Shown here: in pieces, positions 12,038-23,680 of the stretch
How the letters are laid out: each line of letters starts with the position of its first letter
Numbering within the stretch: position 1 is the first letter of the stretch
NCBI GenBank assembly: GCA_029582165.1
Contig: CM055879.1
Coordinates: forward strand, 36,861,330-36,925,329
From: Portulaca oleracea
Lineage: Eukaryota; Streptophyta; Magnoliopsida; Caryophyllales; Portulacaceae
Reading direction: 5' to 3'
DNA: 64,000 nt
The notes under the pieces: model-generated
Seen by the model: the letters and a program-made list of their open reading frames with translations, nothing else
Told to the model about the DNA's origin: nothing
Database searches by the model: none
Translations under genes and position numbers: made by a program

Positions 12038-12496
12038 AATTACACAGATGAAGATTATGTCACACATGTTCTTAAAATTTTAATGATTTTATTACAGTTT
12101 ACATACTATTTTGCAGTTTGAAATGTTTACCAATTATGTGCTATGTAATACTCACTTGTGATCTCCTCATATTATTACATGTACACCTTAATGGGATGAT
12201 GGAACTATGATATTCAAATCAGCCGTGCTAGGGACACCGAAAAGTGCATCGAAGCCACGTACGTAATAAGAGTATAAGACTATAAACAATACAACAATCA
12301 AAGATTCAAAATAGTTATAAAACTAGAGATGAGTAGGAAGATCGGGTAAGCAAAACTATATTCAGTGTTGAGAATTCAATGAGTTTGGATAAGTAAATTA
12401 TCCATTTACATATATAAATCAAATTGGAAGATTGGATCAAAATAATATAAATTTTGGAAACATTGGATGTAATAGTATGCACAATTTTCTTGAAAG
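12038..12496. other. 3' flank of E1-alpha copy 2
   Basis: Likely 3' UTR to about 12,180, then AT-rich sequence up to the retrotransposon insertion. No further gene seen. Confidence 0.6.
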
Positions 12497-12501
12497 TAAA
12501 C

Positions 12502-13130
12502 TGTTGGGTCAATTGTGTGGAGCCCAAATTATTATTTTGGTGGGATAAATTTTGGAAAGCCAAAATTATGCTTGGTGGGCAAATTTCATATAATATTGAA
12601 GATCTTCCAAGATTGTGTTATTTAAGGAAAGATACTATATAAAGTGGAAAATATTATATTTGTTACCAAATTGTGATGGGGCAATCACATGGAAATATAA
12701 TATTGCTTTGGAATATAGTATCAAATTATTAGGAAACACATGTTTTGGAAAGTTAATATTATTATTAACCACAATATTATGTTGTAGTCTTGACTATAAA
12801 TAGGACCTAGGTGTTAGGTTTATTAGTACAACAATTGAGAGTGTTTCATCTTATACCACAAGAGATTGACCTGTAATCTCTGTGTTCCTGAAGGAGTTGT
12901 GTGAGGCTCATCTGTGAGTGTTGAGTTCTCAGGTTGTAACTCTAGGGAGGTTGTGAGAGATTGTGGAGGTCTGGGAATCTCTGAAACACTGTTGTAATCC
13001 TCTGATAGTGCATCGTTCGTGGTTTTTTCCCGGTTTGGGTTTTTCCACGTTAATTCCTTGTGTTGAATCTTTATTTATTTTTCGCCCTTATTATTGTTTG
13101 TCTGCTAACTACGTCCTGAGAATCCTAACA
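12502..13130 (+). repeat. 5' LTR of the Copia-type element
   Basis: 629 bp. TATA-like words occur at about 12634 (CTATATAAAG) and 12793 (CTATAAATAG); either could serve as the LTR promoter. It aligns without gaps to the 3' LTR. Confidence 0.95.
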
Positions 13131-13132
13131 AG

Positions 13133-13144
13133 TGGTATCAGAGC
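13133..13144 (+). other. Primer-binding site (initiator Met tRNA type)
   Basis: TGGTATCAGAGC, two bases after the 5' LTR, is the standard primer-binding word of plant Copia elements. Confidence 0.9.
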
Positions 13145-13179
13145 TTTGGTTGGGCGTGGTTGATCTGCGGTGAGAAGCA

Positions 13180-13765
13180 ATGGCGGGCGCTATTGTGAAG
13201 ATTCCGAGTCGATGGGAAAGACTACGCATGGTGGAGGATGCGCGTTGAGGATGTGCTCCGCCAGCAAAAGTTGCATCTTGCGATGGGTGATAAGCCAAAA
13301 GAGATGGAACAGAAGGATTGGGAAGAGCTTGATGGTCAGGCATTCAATGCGGTCGGTGGCGCTAGCTCGGGCGTGGCTTTCAACGTCAAAGATCGAAACG
13401 ACGAAAGATCCGCTGTGAGGCCTTGCAAAACACATGAGAAACCTTCGGCAATGAACAAGGTATATGTGTTACGTCGTTTGTTTGAATTTAAGATGCAAGA
13501 GTCCGGTGATATGCATGATAGTATGAATGAGTTGAATATAATACTATCAAAGTTAACCTCTGTGGGATTTAATTTCGACGCTGAGATGAACGCTAACATA
13601 CTATTGGCTACCCTACCTAAGTCTTACGAAAATTTTCGTGACGTAACTTCTTCAACTAAGAAGGATGAGAAATTGAAGTTTGGGGAAATTAGAGACTTTG
13701 TCCTGAATGAAAGTATTCGCAGGAAAGATTCCGATGTGCAGGTCTTGGGGATGCTTTGGTATTAG
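13180..13765 (+). pseudogene. Copia gag-like fragment, frameshifted
   Basis: An ATG at 13180 opens a short N-terminal stretch that meets a stop within about 70 bases. The recognisable gag frame (UBN2-like, with LPKSYENF and FVLNES words) is offset and runs 13238-13765, which indicates a frameshift near 13205-13215. A cysteine-knuckle remnant (CGDRGHF) follows at about 13,850, where the flanking Cys positions are replaced. The gene is defective; any mobilisation would need proteins supplied in trans. Confidence 0.8.
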
Positions 13766-13982
13766 GTAGGAGAGGAGAAATAGTGGGAGTTCGGGTCGGG
13801 TCGATCAAAATCCAGAGGTCGAAACATGGAGCAAGTGTTGTGTTGGGCTGTGGTGATAGAGGTCATTTCGTAGGGATTGTCCCAAACCCAAGAAGCGACC
13901 ATAATGACCGGGACTCGGTATATTCGCTGAGGATTTTGGTGATGCCCTAACTGTTAGTGTTGACAAGTCAGAAGGGAGTTGG

Positions 13983-14624
13983 GTGATAGATTCGGGTGCT
14001 TCGTTTCACTCCTCGTCTAGCAAAGAGGCCTTTAGCAATTTTGTGAGTGGGAGGTTTGGCAGGGTTAGTCTTGCAAACGGTCACAACCTAAAGGTGCTAG
14101 GAAGAGGTGATGTGAACATTAAAACTTCTAAGGGTGGAACTTGGAGGTTGAAGAATGTTCGGTATGTCCCGGGTCTGACCAAGAACCTTGTATCTGTGAG
14201 TCAACTGGATGAGGAGGGGTTCACGACGAGATTTGAAGATGGTCATTGGAGGGTAACGAAAGGATCTCTGATAATTGCAAATGGCAGGAAAGAGGAGAAG
14301 CTATATTCTGTCATTGATAACTCTAACATGCTGGTTCATGCTCGTCAAAGGCGTGTTAGCTTCTCTGATGAGAGAAGGGTACCAGACACGAGGAGGTTTC
14401 CGGTCGAGGCTACGGGAACGGATGGCCAGCCGAAAAACGCATCTAACCTGCACGGGAATTCGACAAGTTCAACACGAGGTAAAATCCAAATCCAAAATTC
14501 CCCTAAGTTGTTGACGATGATGCATATGTCGAAGTTGCAGGGGCGTGATCAGTTCAAGTGGGAGCCTGTTGCTAAAAGAGGAGTTTATGGGAGGTCATCT
14601 GGGACCTCTGTTGATCTTTGCTGA
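13983..14624 (+). pseudogene. Copia protease-like fragment with unassigned tail
   Basis: The 213-codon open frame starts with the retropepsin signature region (WVIDSGASFH just around the start) and RYVPGLTKNLVSVSQL, the usual sequence after Copia protease. From about 14,340 the frame continues through about 95 residues that match no catalytic domain I know. They probably represent the join left by deletion of integrase and reverse transcriptase. It ends 92 bases before the 3' LTR. Confidence 0.75.
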
Positions 14625-14705
14625 ACAAGATCGAGATGAATGCACTAGAGGATTCCAAGACGAGTGGTGGTGGTGATGAACGACAAAGGCTACAATTTGG
14701 TCTCC

Positions 14706-14716
14706 AAGTGGGAGAT
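14706..14716 (+). other. Polypurine tract of the LTR element
   Basis: CAAGTGGGAGA directly abuts the 3' LTR, the normal position for plus-strand priming. Confidence 0.75.
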
Positions 14717-15345
14717 TGTTGGGTCAATTGTGTGGAGCCCAAATTATTATTTTGGTGAGATAAATTTTGGAAAGCCAAAATTATGCTTGGTGGGCAAATT
14801 TCATATAATATTGAAGATCTTCCAAGATTGTGTTATTTAAGGAAAGATACTATATAAAGTGGAAAATATTATATTTGTTACCAAATTGTGATAGGGCAAT
14901 CACATGGAAATATAATATTGCTTTGAAATATAGTATCAAATTATTAGGAAACACATGTTTTGGAAAGTTAATATTATTATTAACCACAATATTATGTTGT
15001 AGTATTGACTATAAATAGGACCTAGGTGTTAGGTTTATTAGTACAGCAATTGAGAGTGTTTCATCTTATACCACAAGAGATTGACCTATAATCTCTGTGT
15101 TCCTGAAGGAGTTGTGTGAGGCTCATCTGTGAGTGTTGAGTTCTCAGGTTGTAACTCTAGGGAGGTTGTGAGAGATTGTGGAGATCTGGGAATCTCTGAA
15201 ACACTGTTGTAATCCTCTGATAGTGCATCGTTCGTGGTTTTTTCCCGGTTTGGGTTTTACCACGTTAATTCCTTGTGTTGAATCTTTATTTATTTTTCGC
15301 CCTTATTATTGTTTGTCTGCTAACTACGTCCTGAGAATCCTAACA
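14717..15345 (+). repeat. 3' LTR of the Copia-type element
   Basis: 629 bp, differing from the 5' LTR at 8 substitutions and no indels. Five sites have G in the 5' LTR and A in the 3' LTR; one is the reverse; two are transversions. Confidence 0.95.
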
Positions 15346-15350
15346 TAAAC

Positions 15351-16279
15351 AATGTGAATTTTTGAGATATTTTGCGTTAAAAGTACGCCATCAAGTCCAT
15401 GAAGTAGTAAGCTAGTTTGACGATGACTTGGATGATAGTCGTTGCTCGTTGAGTGTTTATGACAAGTTGTTTGCATAGGGTGATAAAGTTTTTTGTTAAA
15501 ATCCTCCATTATTTTACTGTCTTGTTTGATACACATAAAGCGATATCAAGTCAATTTCTTAAGTTAACAATCCACATCACCTAAACACATTGCCAACTTC
15601 AGCAAAAAAAAAGTGATAAAGAGTTATTCAGTAAGCACCACCCTTTGCATCTTCGTTCAATCGAATTTCCGCCTTAAGGACTCATTAACGTACTGCAACC
15701 ACACAATATCTGAAAAATTTATACTACTTACATCATATCTATGAAAATTATTTATACTATTATTGTGTAGTTGTGCTTTCAGGATAGTCAATCTAACACA
15801 AAATTTGTATTATTTTGATCCAATGACCCAATCAAATTTTACTAAATTTGAGCAAATTGTGAAATTATCTCAATTAAAAGCTTAAGTTGATGGTTGTAGG
15901 TCCAAATGATGGTTTCATACTCGAACCTGAAACCATGTGAAACCATCGCAATTAAAAACTTAAGCCGATGGTTGTAGGTCCAATAATGATTTTATACTCT
16001 TAATCCGGATAATTTTCAATACAAGTTTTAGTACGTGCAAAAGCGACATTGGTGTGAATTGTGTCACGAACTAGAAAAACAGAGGAAGGCCACGCAAACA
16101 CTGAAACACTCTAGAAACCTTCTTCTCTCATTTCCTACTACAACGTCCTAGAACTCTTTACATTTCTCCAAGCAACAAACAAATGGTAAAACCCACCAAA
16201 ACTACACAACATCATCCTTTCAAAAACACTTCTGAATTCTCCCGCCTCATTCAACTCCCTCCCAAACTCTCCACCAACA
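15351..16279. other. Spacer upstream of E1-alpha copy 3
   Basis: AT-rich. Two related stretches near 15,880-15,910 and 15,950-15,985 share AATTAAAA.CTTAAG and GATGGTTGTAGGTCCAA, a small local duplication. The promoter of copy 3 must lie here. It does not carry the CCAAATTTAAA block seen before copies 1 and 2. Confidence 0.55.
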
Positions 16280-19200
16280 ATGTCGTCACTCCGCCACCAC
16301 CTCACCCGCACAACCACCGCCCTCCTCCGCCACAACCACCCTACCACCGCCGCTCTCCGCCACCTCTCCACCACCTCCTCCACCCTCACAATCGAAACAT
16401 CCGTCCCATACCTCCCCCACAAAATCGACCCCCCTTCACGCGCCGTCCAAACCACCCCGCCGGAGCTCCTCTCCTTCTTCCGGCAAATGACCGTCATGCG
16501 CCGCATGGAGATCGCCGCCGACAGCCTCTACAAATCCCGCCTCGTCCGCGGCTTCTGCCACCTCTACGACGGCCAGGAGGCCGTCGCCGTCGGCCTCGAC
16601 GCCGCCATCACCACCGGCGACGCCGTCATCACCGGGTACCGTGACCACTGCATCTACCTGGCGCGTGGGGGCACGCTCCGGGGAGCCTTCGCGGAGTTAA
16701 TGGGCCGCCGTAATGGGTGTTCGAAGGGGAAAGGTGGGTCCATGCATTTTTACAAGAAGGATTCCGGGTTTTACGGCGGACATGGGATCGTCGGAGCTCA
16801 GATTCCGTTGGGGGTCGGACTTGCGTTTGCCCAGAAGTATAAGAAGGAGGATACGGTGTCGTTTGCGTTGTATGGCGATGGAGCTGCGAATCAAGGGCAG
16901 CTTTATGAGGCTTTGAATATGGCTGCTCTTTGGGATCTTCCTGCTGTTTTGGTCTGCGAGAATAATCACTGTGAGTTGTTTTTGGCCCGAAGTTTCATTT
17001 GGGTTTGTTAATTGATGTTTATTTTAATCTGGGTTGTTTTTTAGTGGGGGTGTTGTGTTGACTGAAATGGGTTTGTGGTTGACTCTGATTGTATGATGAA
17101 TTGATGATAATTGGGGTTTTTCCATGCATATAAAAGATGGGTTTGTGTTACAGTATAGATTACTGTTGGACTTAGCTTTATTTGTACAAGATTAAAGAGC
17201 TTAGTACCATCCATGCTTGAAGTCCAAAATATATACATTCCTGTGAAAAGACATGTTGAGTATAAAATTATTGATGAGTGTTTGACTATCAAAGTTTAAG
17301 CTTGTGGTTGAATTGGTATTTGCAAAGTTTGGAGGTTGTTAACTTTTTTATTGGTGTAACTTGTTGAAGATGGCATGGGGACTCCAGAATGGAAGGCTAC
17401 AAAGCGTCCGGCCTACTACAAGCGAGGAGACTACGTTCCTGGATTGAAGGTATACAAACCATAATCAATTGATCATCATTTCCCAGTTTGTGATCATGTA
17501 GGTCAATCAAGGTTGTTAGAATCGGGATCCTAACTTGGATCCATGTGGTAATTAGGATCGGAATTAACCCATGTAGGATCGTGGATCGAAATGTAAATAG
17601 TAGAATCGTATCGAAGATTTTGGCTCATAAAATTGTAGGGTCGTAGATCAGGATCAGGATTTTAATAACTATGAGATCAATGGCTATATGTATCTCAGTT
17701 GATTGCAATAGTTAATGTTTGTTGCAGGTTGATGGTATGGATGTATTGGCAGTAAAACAGGCTTGCAGATTTGCCAAAGAGTTTGTCCTCAAGAATGGAC
17801 CCATAGTAAGTACTACATGTTTTCGAGCATGATCATTCCTTACAACAACTACTAGTCGACTAATGTGGGCTCCGCTTTTGTGGGTTTTGAAAAGATCCAA
17901 ATGTAGACAGTTTTACCTTGACAAACACTGCTACTTTGTTAGAGGTTGATTCTGAAAGACCCTTGGTTGATCATTCCCTAAGAAACATATATTTACATCT
18001 ACTTAGAATTGATAGTTATTTTAGCTAGCTTCATTGAGCCATCTTATTTCAAGATTTTATTTCAGGGTCACCTTAGTCCTCACATAAGCGGGACCGCACA
18101 GGGATTTGTTGTTATCGTATTTCATGCAAAGACGGTCATCAAATTGTTAAGTTTGCTATTTTTCATTTCAGATCCTTGAGATGGATACTTACAGGTACCA
18201 TGGGCACTCCATGTCTGATCCAGGAAGCACCTATCGGAAGCGTGATGAGATAACTGGTGTAAGACAGGTAATTTTATCCTCTAGAGAAAAACTAGCTTAG
18301 GTGTCGAATAAATGAAGTGTAATATGTTTGTTTCAATTGTTGCATTGCAGGAGCGCGATCCCATTGAGAGAGTGAGGAAACTAATTTTATCCCATGACAT
18401 TGCCACTGACAAGGAACTCAGGGTATGTTGGTGATCGAGATACCCTCTCCTGCATTATTTTCAAAAATATATTAGCAATGTGGGGTTTATCAGTTGTAAA
18501 ATCTTGGGTCAAATTGAAATCAATCACTCTAAATTGTTTTAATTCAAGTGTATACTATTATGTCCTCTTACAACTAGTTTTGCAAGCGATAAATTTTTGA
18601 GTATTGGATTTGAATTCGAGATCATGATTTTGTTAAACTTGTCACCCTGGTTGTGAGATTAATGTCTGCACCTACTAGCGAAATCTTCCTTCAAGAATCT
18701 CTGATCTTTGAGGCTATGCTTGTTATGAATGAATCCATCGTGTGCTCTTACGTACAATGTAGTTTCCTGTACTGTTTGTTCTTTACACAAGGATCTAACG
18801 TAAGTTTAAGAATGACTAAATTTTCATTTTTGGTGCGGCTGAAAAGGACATCGAGAAGGAAGTCAGAAAGGAAGTAGATGAAGCTATAGCCGAGGCCAAG
18901 GTATGGGATTCACTCAGCTGATCAACTGTTAGAAATAAATGTATCATAATCCTTTATGTATCTTGATATTTGATCACTATATGTGTCACACTTTGATATT
19001 CATTAGTAAGCTCGAGCGCTATATGTGTCATAATTGATATTTGATCACACATTGTCAGAAATAAATGTGTCATAATCCTTCATGTATCTTGATGTTTGAT
19101 CACCGTATGTAGCATAATTGATATTTGTGAACATTATTATTGATTCCAGGAGAGCCCAATGCCGGATCCTTCTGAGCTGTTTACAAATGTTTATGTGAAA

Positions 19201-19392
19201 GGCTACGGCGCTGAGGCAAGTATATTTGAGCCCATACTACTGCTTTCCCTTGTGTGATTTTTCTCATTTGTATGTACAATTTCTGTATTTTGGTGCCATT
19301 TCTGTTAATTAGTAAGCTCCTAAATGGACATTGTTGTTTAACTGCAGGCATTCGGTGCAGATAGAAAAGAGCTGAGAACGGTGTTGCCATGA
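16280..19392 (+). CDS. PDH-E1 ALPHA: Pyruvate dehydrogenase E1 component alpha subunit, mitochondrial (tandem copy 3, canonical type)
   Basis: Same mitochondrial E1-alpha subunit. Exons: 16280-16970, 17370-17449, 17728-17805, 18172-18267, 18351-18422, 18847-18900, 19150-19215, 19348-19392; 393 aa. The presequence ([20 protein letters not shown]) differs from copies 1 and 2. The TPP motif GDG is at about 199-201. The phosphorylation loop [16 protein letters not shown] and the C-terminal half ([29 protein letters not shown], ending VLP) match the usual plant sequence better than the other two copies do. I therefore take it as closest to the ancestral gene. The 5' coding region is very rich in C. 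Intron 7 starts GCAAGT, a GC-AG intron. Intron 2 contains a probable small MITE and intron 6 a tandem repeat. The ORF is intact. Confidence 0.96.
17501..17675. mobile_element. Probable small MITE in intron 2 of E1-alpha copy 3
   Basis: Left GTTGTTAGAATCGGGATCC is partly inverted at the right end (GGATCAGGATTTTAATAAC). The interior has many GGATC words. No target duplication is evident. Confidence 0.4.
18930..19130. repeat. Imperfect tandem duplication in intron 6 of E1-alpha copy 3
   Basis: AGAAATAAATGTATCATAAT followed by CCTTTATGTATCTTGATATT is repeated about 127 bases later with few changes. Shorter TTGATATTTGATCAC words occur between. Non-coding. Confidence 0.7.
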
Positions 19393-21920
19393 TTTTTTCG
19401 ATCACATATACTTTCTTCACTTGCATAAGTAGATCGCCTATGATATTGGGCTCGAGCAAAGTTCCGGTTTATAGAGTAAGATTGCTTACATTTGGATCTC
19501 CAAACTGTTGTTTGGATCCACGGGCTAATTGTTGGGCCGAAGGGCGTATATGTATGCATGGTGGCATATGTTTGGGCCCGCTGCAAGTTCAGCTGTGAAT
19601 CAAGCATCATAGCAAATGCTTTTTCTTTTTCTTTTCTTTAAATTTATGGGTATAGCCTGTTAAGTGATAAAATAAAACCTTTTTGTAACTTGTTAATCCA
19701 CTGGATTAAGTAGGAATTGGCAATTACTTCCTCTGTCTTATATGTAAACTCCCTTCTCATATCTGTATTATTAGAATTATTTAACCATTTTATGATAAGA
19801 TAGTCTCGCATTTTTCCTGTACATATATATATATAAGAAATCTCACATTTAAAATTTAAAATAAATGAATGGGTGGCATATTCGAGTGAATATAATTCTG
19901 ACATATTGGCCCATAGACCAACACTATAAATGGATTAATGAAACGGGGCCAGAGCAACAAAAACACAAACAGGATACCTCTTCAAGCATGTTCATTTGTT
20001 CTTCATTATATATACATCTTGAAGGTTCCAAGTAAGGGACTAAATAAACCAAATTTGTGATCATAAAGTCTTTGCTCCCACATAAAGGACAATCAATCAA
20101 TAATGATGGATGAAACTTTATAAGAGTACGTACCTCTTACGGAATAATAAATAGCAAACCTAACATATCATAAAATTACAGGCATTAATACATATGAATC
20201 CAAAACTTTAGCAGGATACATATAACTATTGACATGGGTGTAAGTTTATATATAGGCCTTTTCTGACAATCAATTGGTAGCTAGTAACTTTTGACTAGTA
20301 GTTCCTAGCTGTTGGTTTAATTGTTTGATGTGTTTTGGGTTAGTTGATTGTAGGAAAGATATTTGGTAAAGTAATTTTACTACATCACACCAGGTATACA
20401 CCACATTTTCTATGTTTGGTTAAATTTATTCATACTAACCCTACTTTATCAATTTTACCACACCACCCCACTTGTTTTCACTTTTATTTATAAGACTTAA
20501 CTACCTTTAACCACACTTTACCAACTTAATCATAATCATACTTTACCAATTACAGTAAAAAAGAACAGGGCATGATTAATAGGTGGGTTCTTGGGCTGGC
20601 CATGGGTCAACTTGTACAGAAATTGCTGACCGACCCGACCCATAGTGTTAATGGGTCGACCCTGACTTGACTCGGCCCGACCCATTGACCAGCTCTATCT
20701 ACGCATGGATTGATTACTAGATGATAGAACACTAGCATTTAGGCTCCATTCTTTTGTGCGGTAGGTTACGGTGCAAACCGAGCAGTACCATACTGCACTG
20801 TACTCTTTAATTTCTGTCACACTTCACCATACCATAATTATTGTCAATATATCTCTTTAATTTCCTCTCTCGTCACTTTTCTCTTTTACTTTTTATATTT
20901 TTTTCTTTCATCACCTAACTCACATGCCCTAAATCGCCATAAATTACCACATTTTTTCAAATTCTACTGTGCTATATCATTATCACACTGCAACAACGAA
21001 ACCTTGTAAGGACTACAAAGTCAAAAACCAACGTTCAATTTTGCTACTCTTATTTCACGAGGGTCAAGAGTTAAGTTTACTTATAATGTATGAAGAAATT
21101 TTTGTGGGTGAGTTGATGACTTCACCGTCCACTTTGTATATTTTCACATGCTCTGAAACAGATTTTCATATTCACGGGTCCACTTTTTTTTTTCCCTTCT
21201 TCATTTTTATTATTGAAAAATCACGTGTTATTTTGTGAAGGAGGTAATTAAAATTTCAATATCTTTTCAAATTCTTCCCCCAAAAAAAGCATAAACCGTG
21301 CAAAAGTAATCGACAAAATTATCTTCTTTCCTTTTCCTCCTCCCTCACACAACAAAATCAAGAGGAAAAGTGGAAAATAACGAAGTGGTGAGAGAGTTAA
21401 AGGATAATAAAAGAAAATTCAATGTGTGCAAGAAAAAGACAAATATTATTCCAAAAACAAATGGTGTAAGGTACATAAAAATGGGCACTTGAGTGTGTTA
21501 TTCACATATTACATATCAAATGTAATTCAAAGACAACAAAGAGCAAACAAAACAATGGGTTGGTGAAAGCATGAAAGGTCACCCCATAAAATATCACATT
21601 CTTTTTAAAATAATTGTATTAAAAAATTTAACCGTTAATATTATAACTTGTATAATGATTCATTATACAAAATTGATGTCATTAGATTCATTATATAAAA
21701 TTAATGTCATTAGATTCATAAGAAAAAAATACTATTAAAAAGTATAATATTATATTTCTTTTATAAAAAATTTATATTAGAAATTAATAATTAAAGATTG
21801 ACATTGAAAACCGTAAATGACAAATAAAAAGAAACGGATGGAATATATGATTCATGCTTCATTGTCATCAATACATAAATTATAAAATAACGTTGAGACA
21901 AATTGCAAAATGTTCAGTTA
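19393..21920. other. 3' UTR of E1-alpha copy 3 and gene-poor spacer
   Basis: A 3' UTR probably extends to about 19,650. After that the DNA is AT-rich. A TTAGGCTCCATTCTTTTGTG word at about 20,743 looks like one end of a Tourist-like element whose other end is unclear. At 20,600-20,700 are GGGTCGACCC/CGGCCCGACCC words resembling those in the TAGGG-ended element at 37.8 kb. No gene seen. Confidence 0.5.
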
Positions 21921-22158
21921 CTGTTCTTTTATGCGGTATTTTACGGAATGGTGTGGTGAGGTGTGGTGGAATTGTGGTGGGGTGTGGTGAAATTGTGGTA
22001 GGTTATTGGTATGTGGGGTAGGTGAGGAGATATAATGTAAAAAGTAGATGAGAAAATTGAGGAGAGAGAAAAGTAATGATTTGCGGTAAAATGTGGTGGG
22101 TTGTGGCAAATTGCGATAGGCTGTGGCACCGCACTTTGCCAACCGCATAAAAGAACAG
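21921..22158. mobile_element. Tourist-like MITE (GTTCTTTTATGCGG ends)
   Basis: Left CTGTTCTTTTATGCGG mirrors right CCGCATAAAAGAACAG exactly over 16 bases. The body is rich in GTGGTG and CCACC words. 238 bp, no coding capacity. Target duplication not clear. Strongly similar to the elements at 22.4, 58.6 and 60.1 kb. Confidence 0.8.
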
Positions 22159-22375
22159 AGCCGGACCCTCCAAAATGGACTAGAAATTTCCATGTAGTTT
22201 CAAAATTATATCTTACAATATTATATGCTTCTTGTTTCTTTCTTGATATTATTATGAAATTTCTATTACAAATTACCAATATATAAAATCCGTCTACCAT
22301 GCATGTATCTTCATATTTGTTTGACTAACTATAATTACATCAATTGATCAAAAAATTAATGTCATGGAGGCAACT

Positions 22376-22552
22376 ATGTGTTCTTTTCTGCGGTTGGCAA
22401 ACTACGGTGCCACAGCCTACCGCAGTTTGCCACAACCCACCACATCTTACCGCAAATCATTACTTTTCTCTCTCACAATTCCAATAACCTACTACAATTC
22501 CACCACATCTTACCACACCATTCCGCAAAATACCGCATAAAACAACATGGCC
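22376..22552. mobile_element. Tourist-like MITE, same family
   Basis: GTGTTCTTTTCTGCGGTTGG at the left and CCGCATAAAACAACATGGCC at the right, with CCACAACCCACCACAT inside. About 175 bp; slightly degraded ends. TAA follows the right end. Confidence 0.75.
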
Positions 22553-22884
22553 TAAATTGTAAACTAAAGTTAATGAATAAATTATTAATTTTAATATACA
22601 TAGTCTAGTCTTTGTAATTTTATTCAAAAGATGGCTTGAGAAATTTGTAAGTATGATATATGTGGAGAATAACTTACAGTTTCAGATTTGATGTCCTTTA
22701 TAAAATTTAAATCTTAAAAATTAAAATATTTCAGACATAGCCCATTGATTAATTTTACTTTTATAAGGATTCTATTTTAATTTAAATCTTAGATGCTTCA
22801 TGTTACACAAATAGTGTATACATGATAAAAACAGACAATCATCCAAAGAATAAATTGATCATTACTTTAAAAAAGATTATTATC

Positions 22885-23100
22885 TCCGTCTCAAAATATT
22901 TTTTAATTTGATTAAATTTTAACCGTTAATTGCTCATAAAATATAATAAATTACAATTTAAAATTAATATCATTGTGATTTTTAGTAAGGTTTCTTTCTA
23001 ATGACAATAATTTTATAGTATTGAATTAATCCATTGTAATTTATGTTTAATCAATGATGAAACTTAATCAAATTAACAAACATTTTGAAGCCGAAGGTAG
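22885..23100. mobile_element. Degraded Stowaway-like MITE
   Basis: TATCTCCGTCTCAAAATATT at the left and CATTTTGAAGCCGAAGGTAG at the right are imperfect inverted copies typical of decayed Stowaway ends. Confidence 0.45.
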
Positions 23101-23421
23101 CATAATATTTGGAGATTTGACAGCTAATAGGCATGGTTTAAATTTATTGCATTATTTTCAAAGACATGATATGGCAAAGGTGTGCAACCCATGTCTTTAT
23201 TATAATTGAAAACTCAGAAGAGCATGAAGTCCACCTATTGAGACAGCCATGAGCCATCCTGCTTTAAACACCACTACACCAGAAGTATTGTAGTAATATC
23301 TAATTATCTATCCATCAATTTTGAGTTTCTTTTCCATTTTATATAATAGAAAAACATTCAAACATATATTACTTTTTCTTTTTGCATTATATCATATGTA
23401 TAAACGAATATATTGATATTA

Positions 23422-23680
23422 CTCCCTCCGTTCCATATTAATTGTCGTCTTTGAAAATCATGCGGTCAAATTTCAAAAATTTTGACCATAATTTTCTCAA
23501 TATATACAATGAGTTGCTATATAAAATTACTACCATTAGATTGACAATACAAAAAACACTATCATAAAAGTATAATATTATAATTTTTATTAACATATTA
23601 TGTAAGAAATTATCAATGAAAGAGTAACATTAGAGACCGTGAAAGTCAAAATTATGCCACTTAATATTAAACGGAGGGAG
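23422..23680. mobile_element. Stowaway-like MITE
   Basis: CTCCCTCCGTTCCATATTAA at the left and TTAATATTAAACGGAGGGAG at the right, with TA on both sides (23420-23421 and 23681-23682). 259 bp, non-coding, near-perfect TIRs. Confidence 0.9.

Larger units (their letters stand above)
12502..15345 (+). mobile_element. Non-autonomous Copia-type LTR retrotransposon
   Basis: Two 629-bp LTRs (12502-13130 and 14717-15345) begin TGTTGGG and end CCTAACA. TAAAC is duplicated on both sides (12497-12501 and 15346-15350). Just inside the 5' LTR is TGGTATCAGAGC (13133-13144), the usual primer-binding site for initiator Met tRNA. A purine tract CAAGTGGGAGA precedes the 3' LTR. The 1.59-kb interior holds only degraded gag- and protease-like stretches; integrase, reverse transcriptase and RNase H are absent. 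By eye the LTRs differ at 8 sites (about 1.3%), so the insertion is young. It lies between E1-alpha copies 2 and 3 and disrupts neither. Confidence 0.95.
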
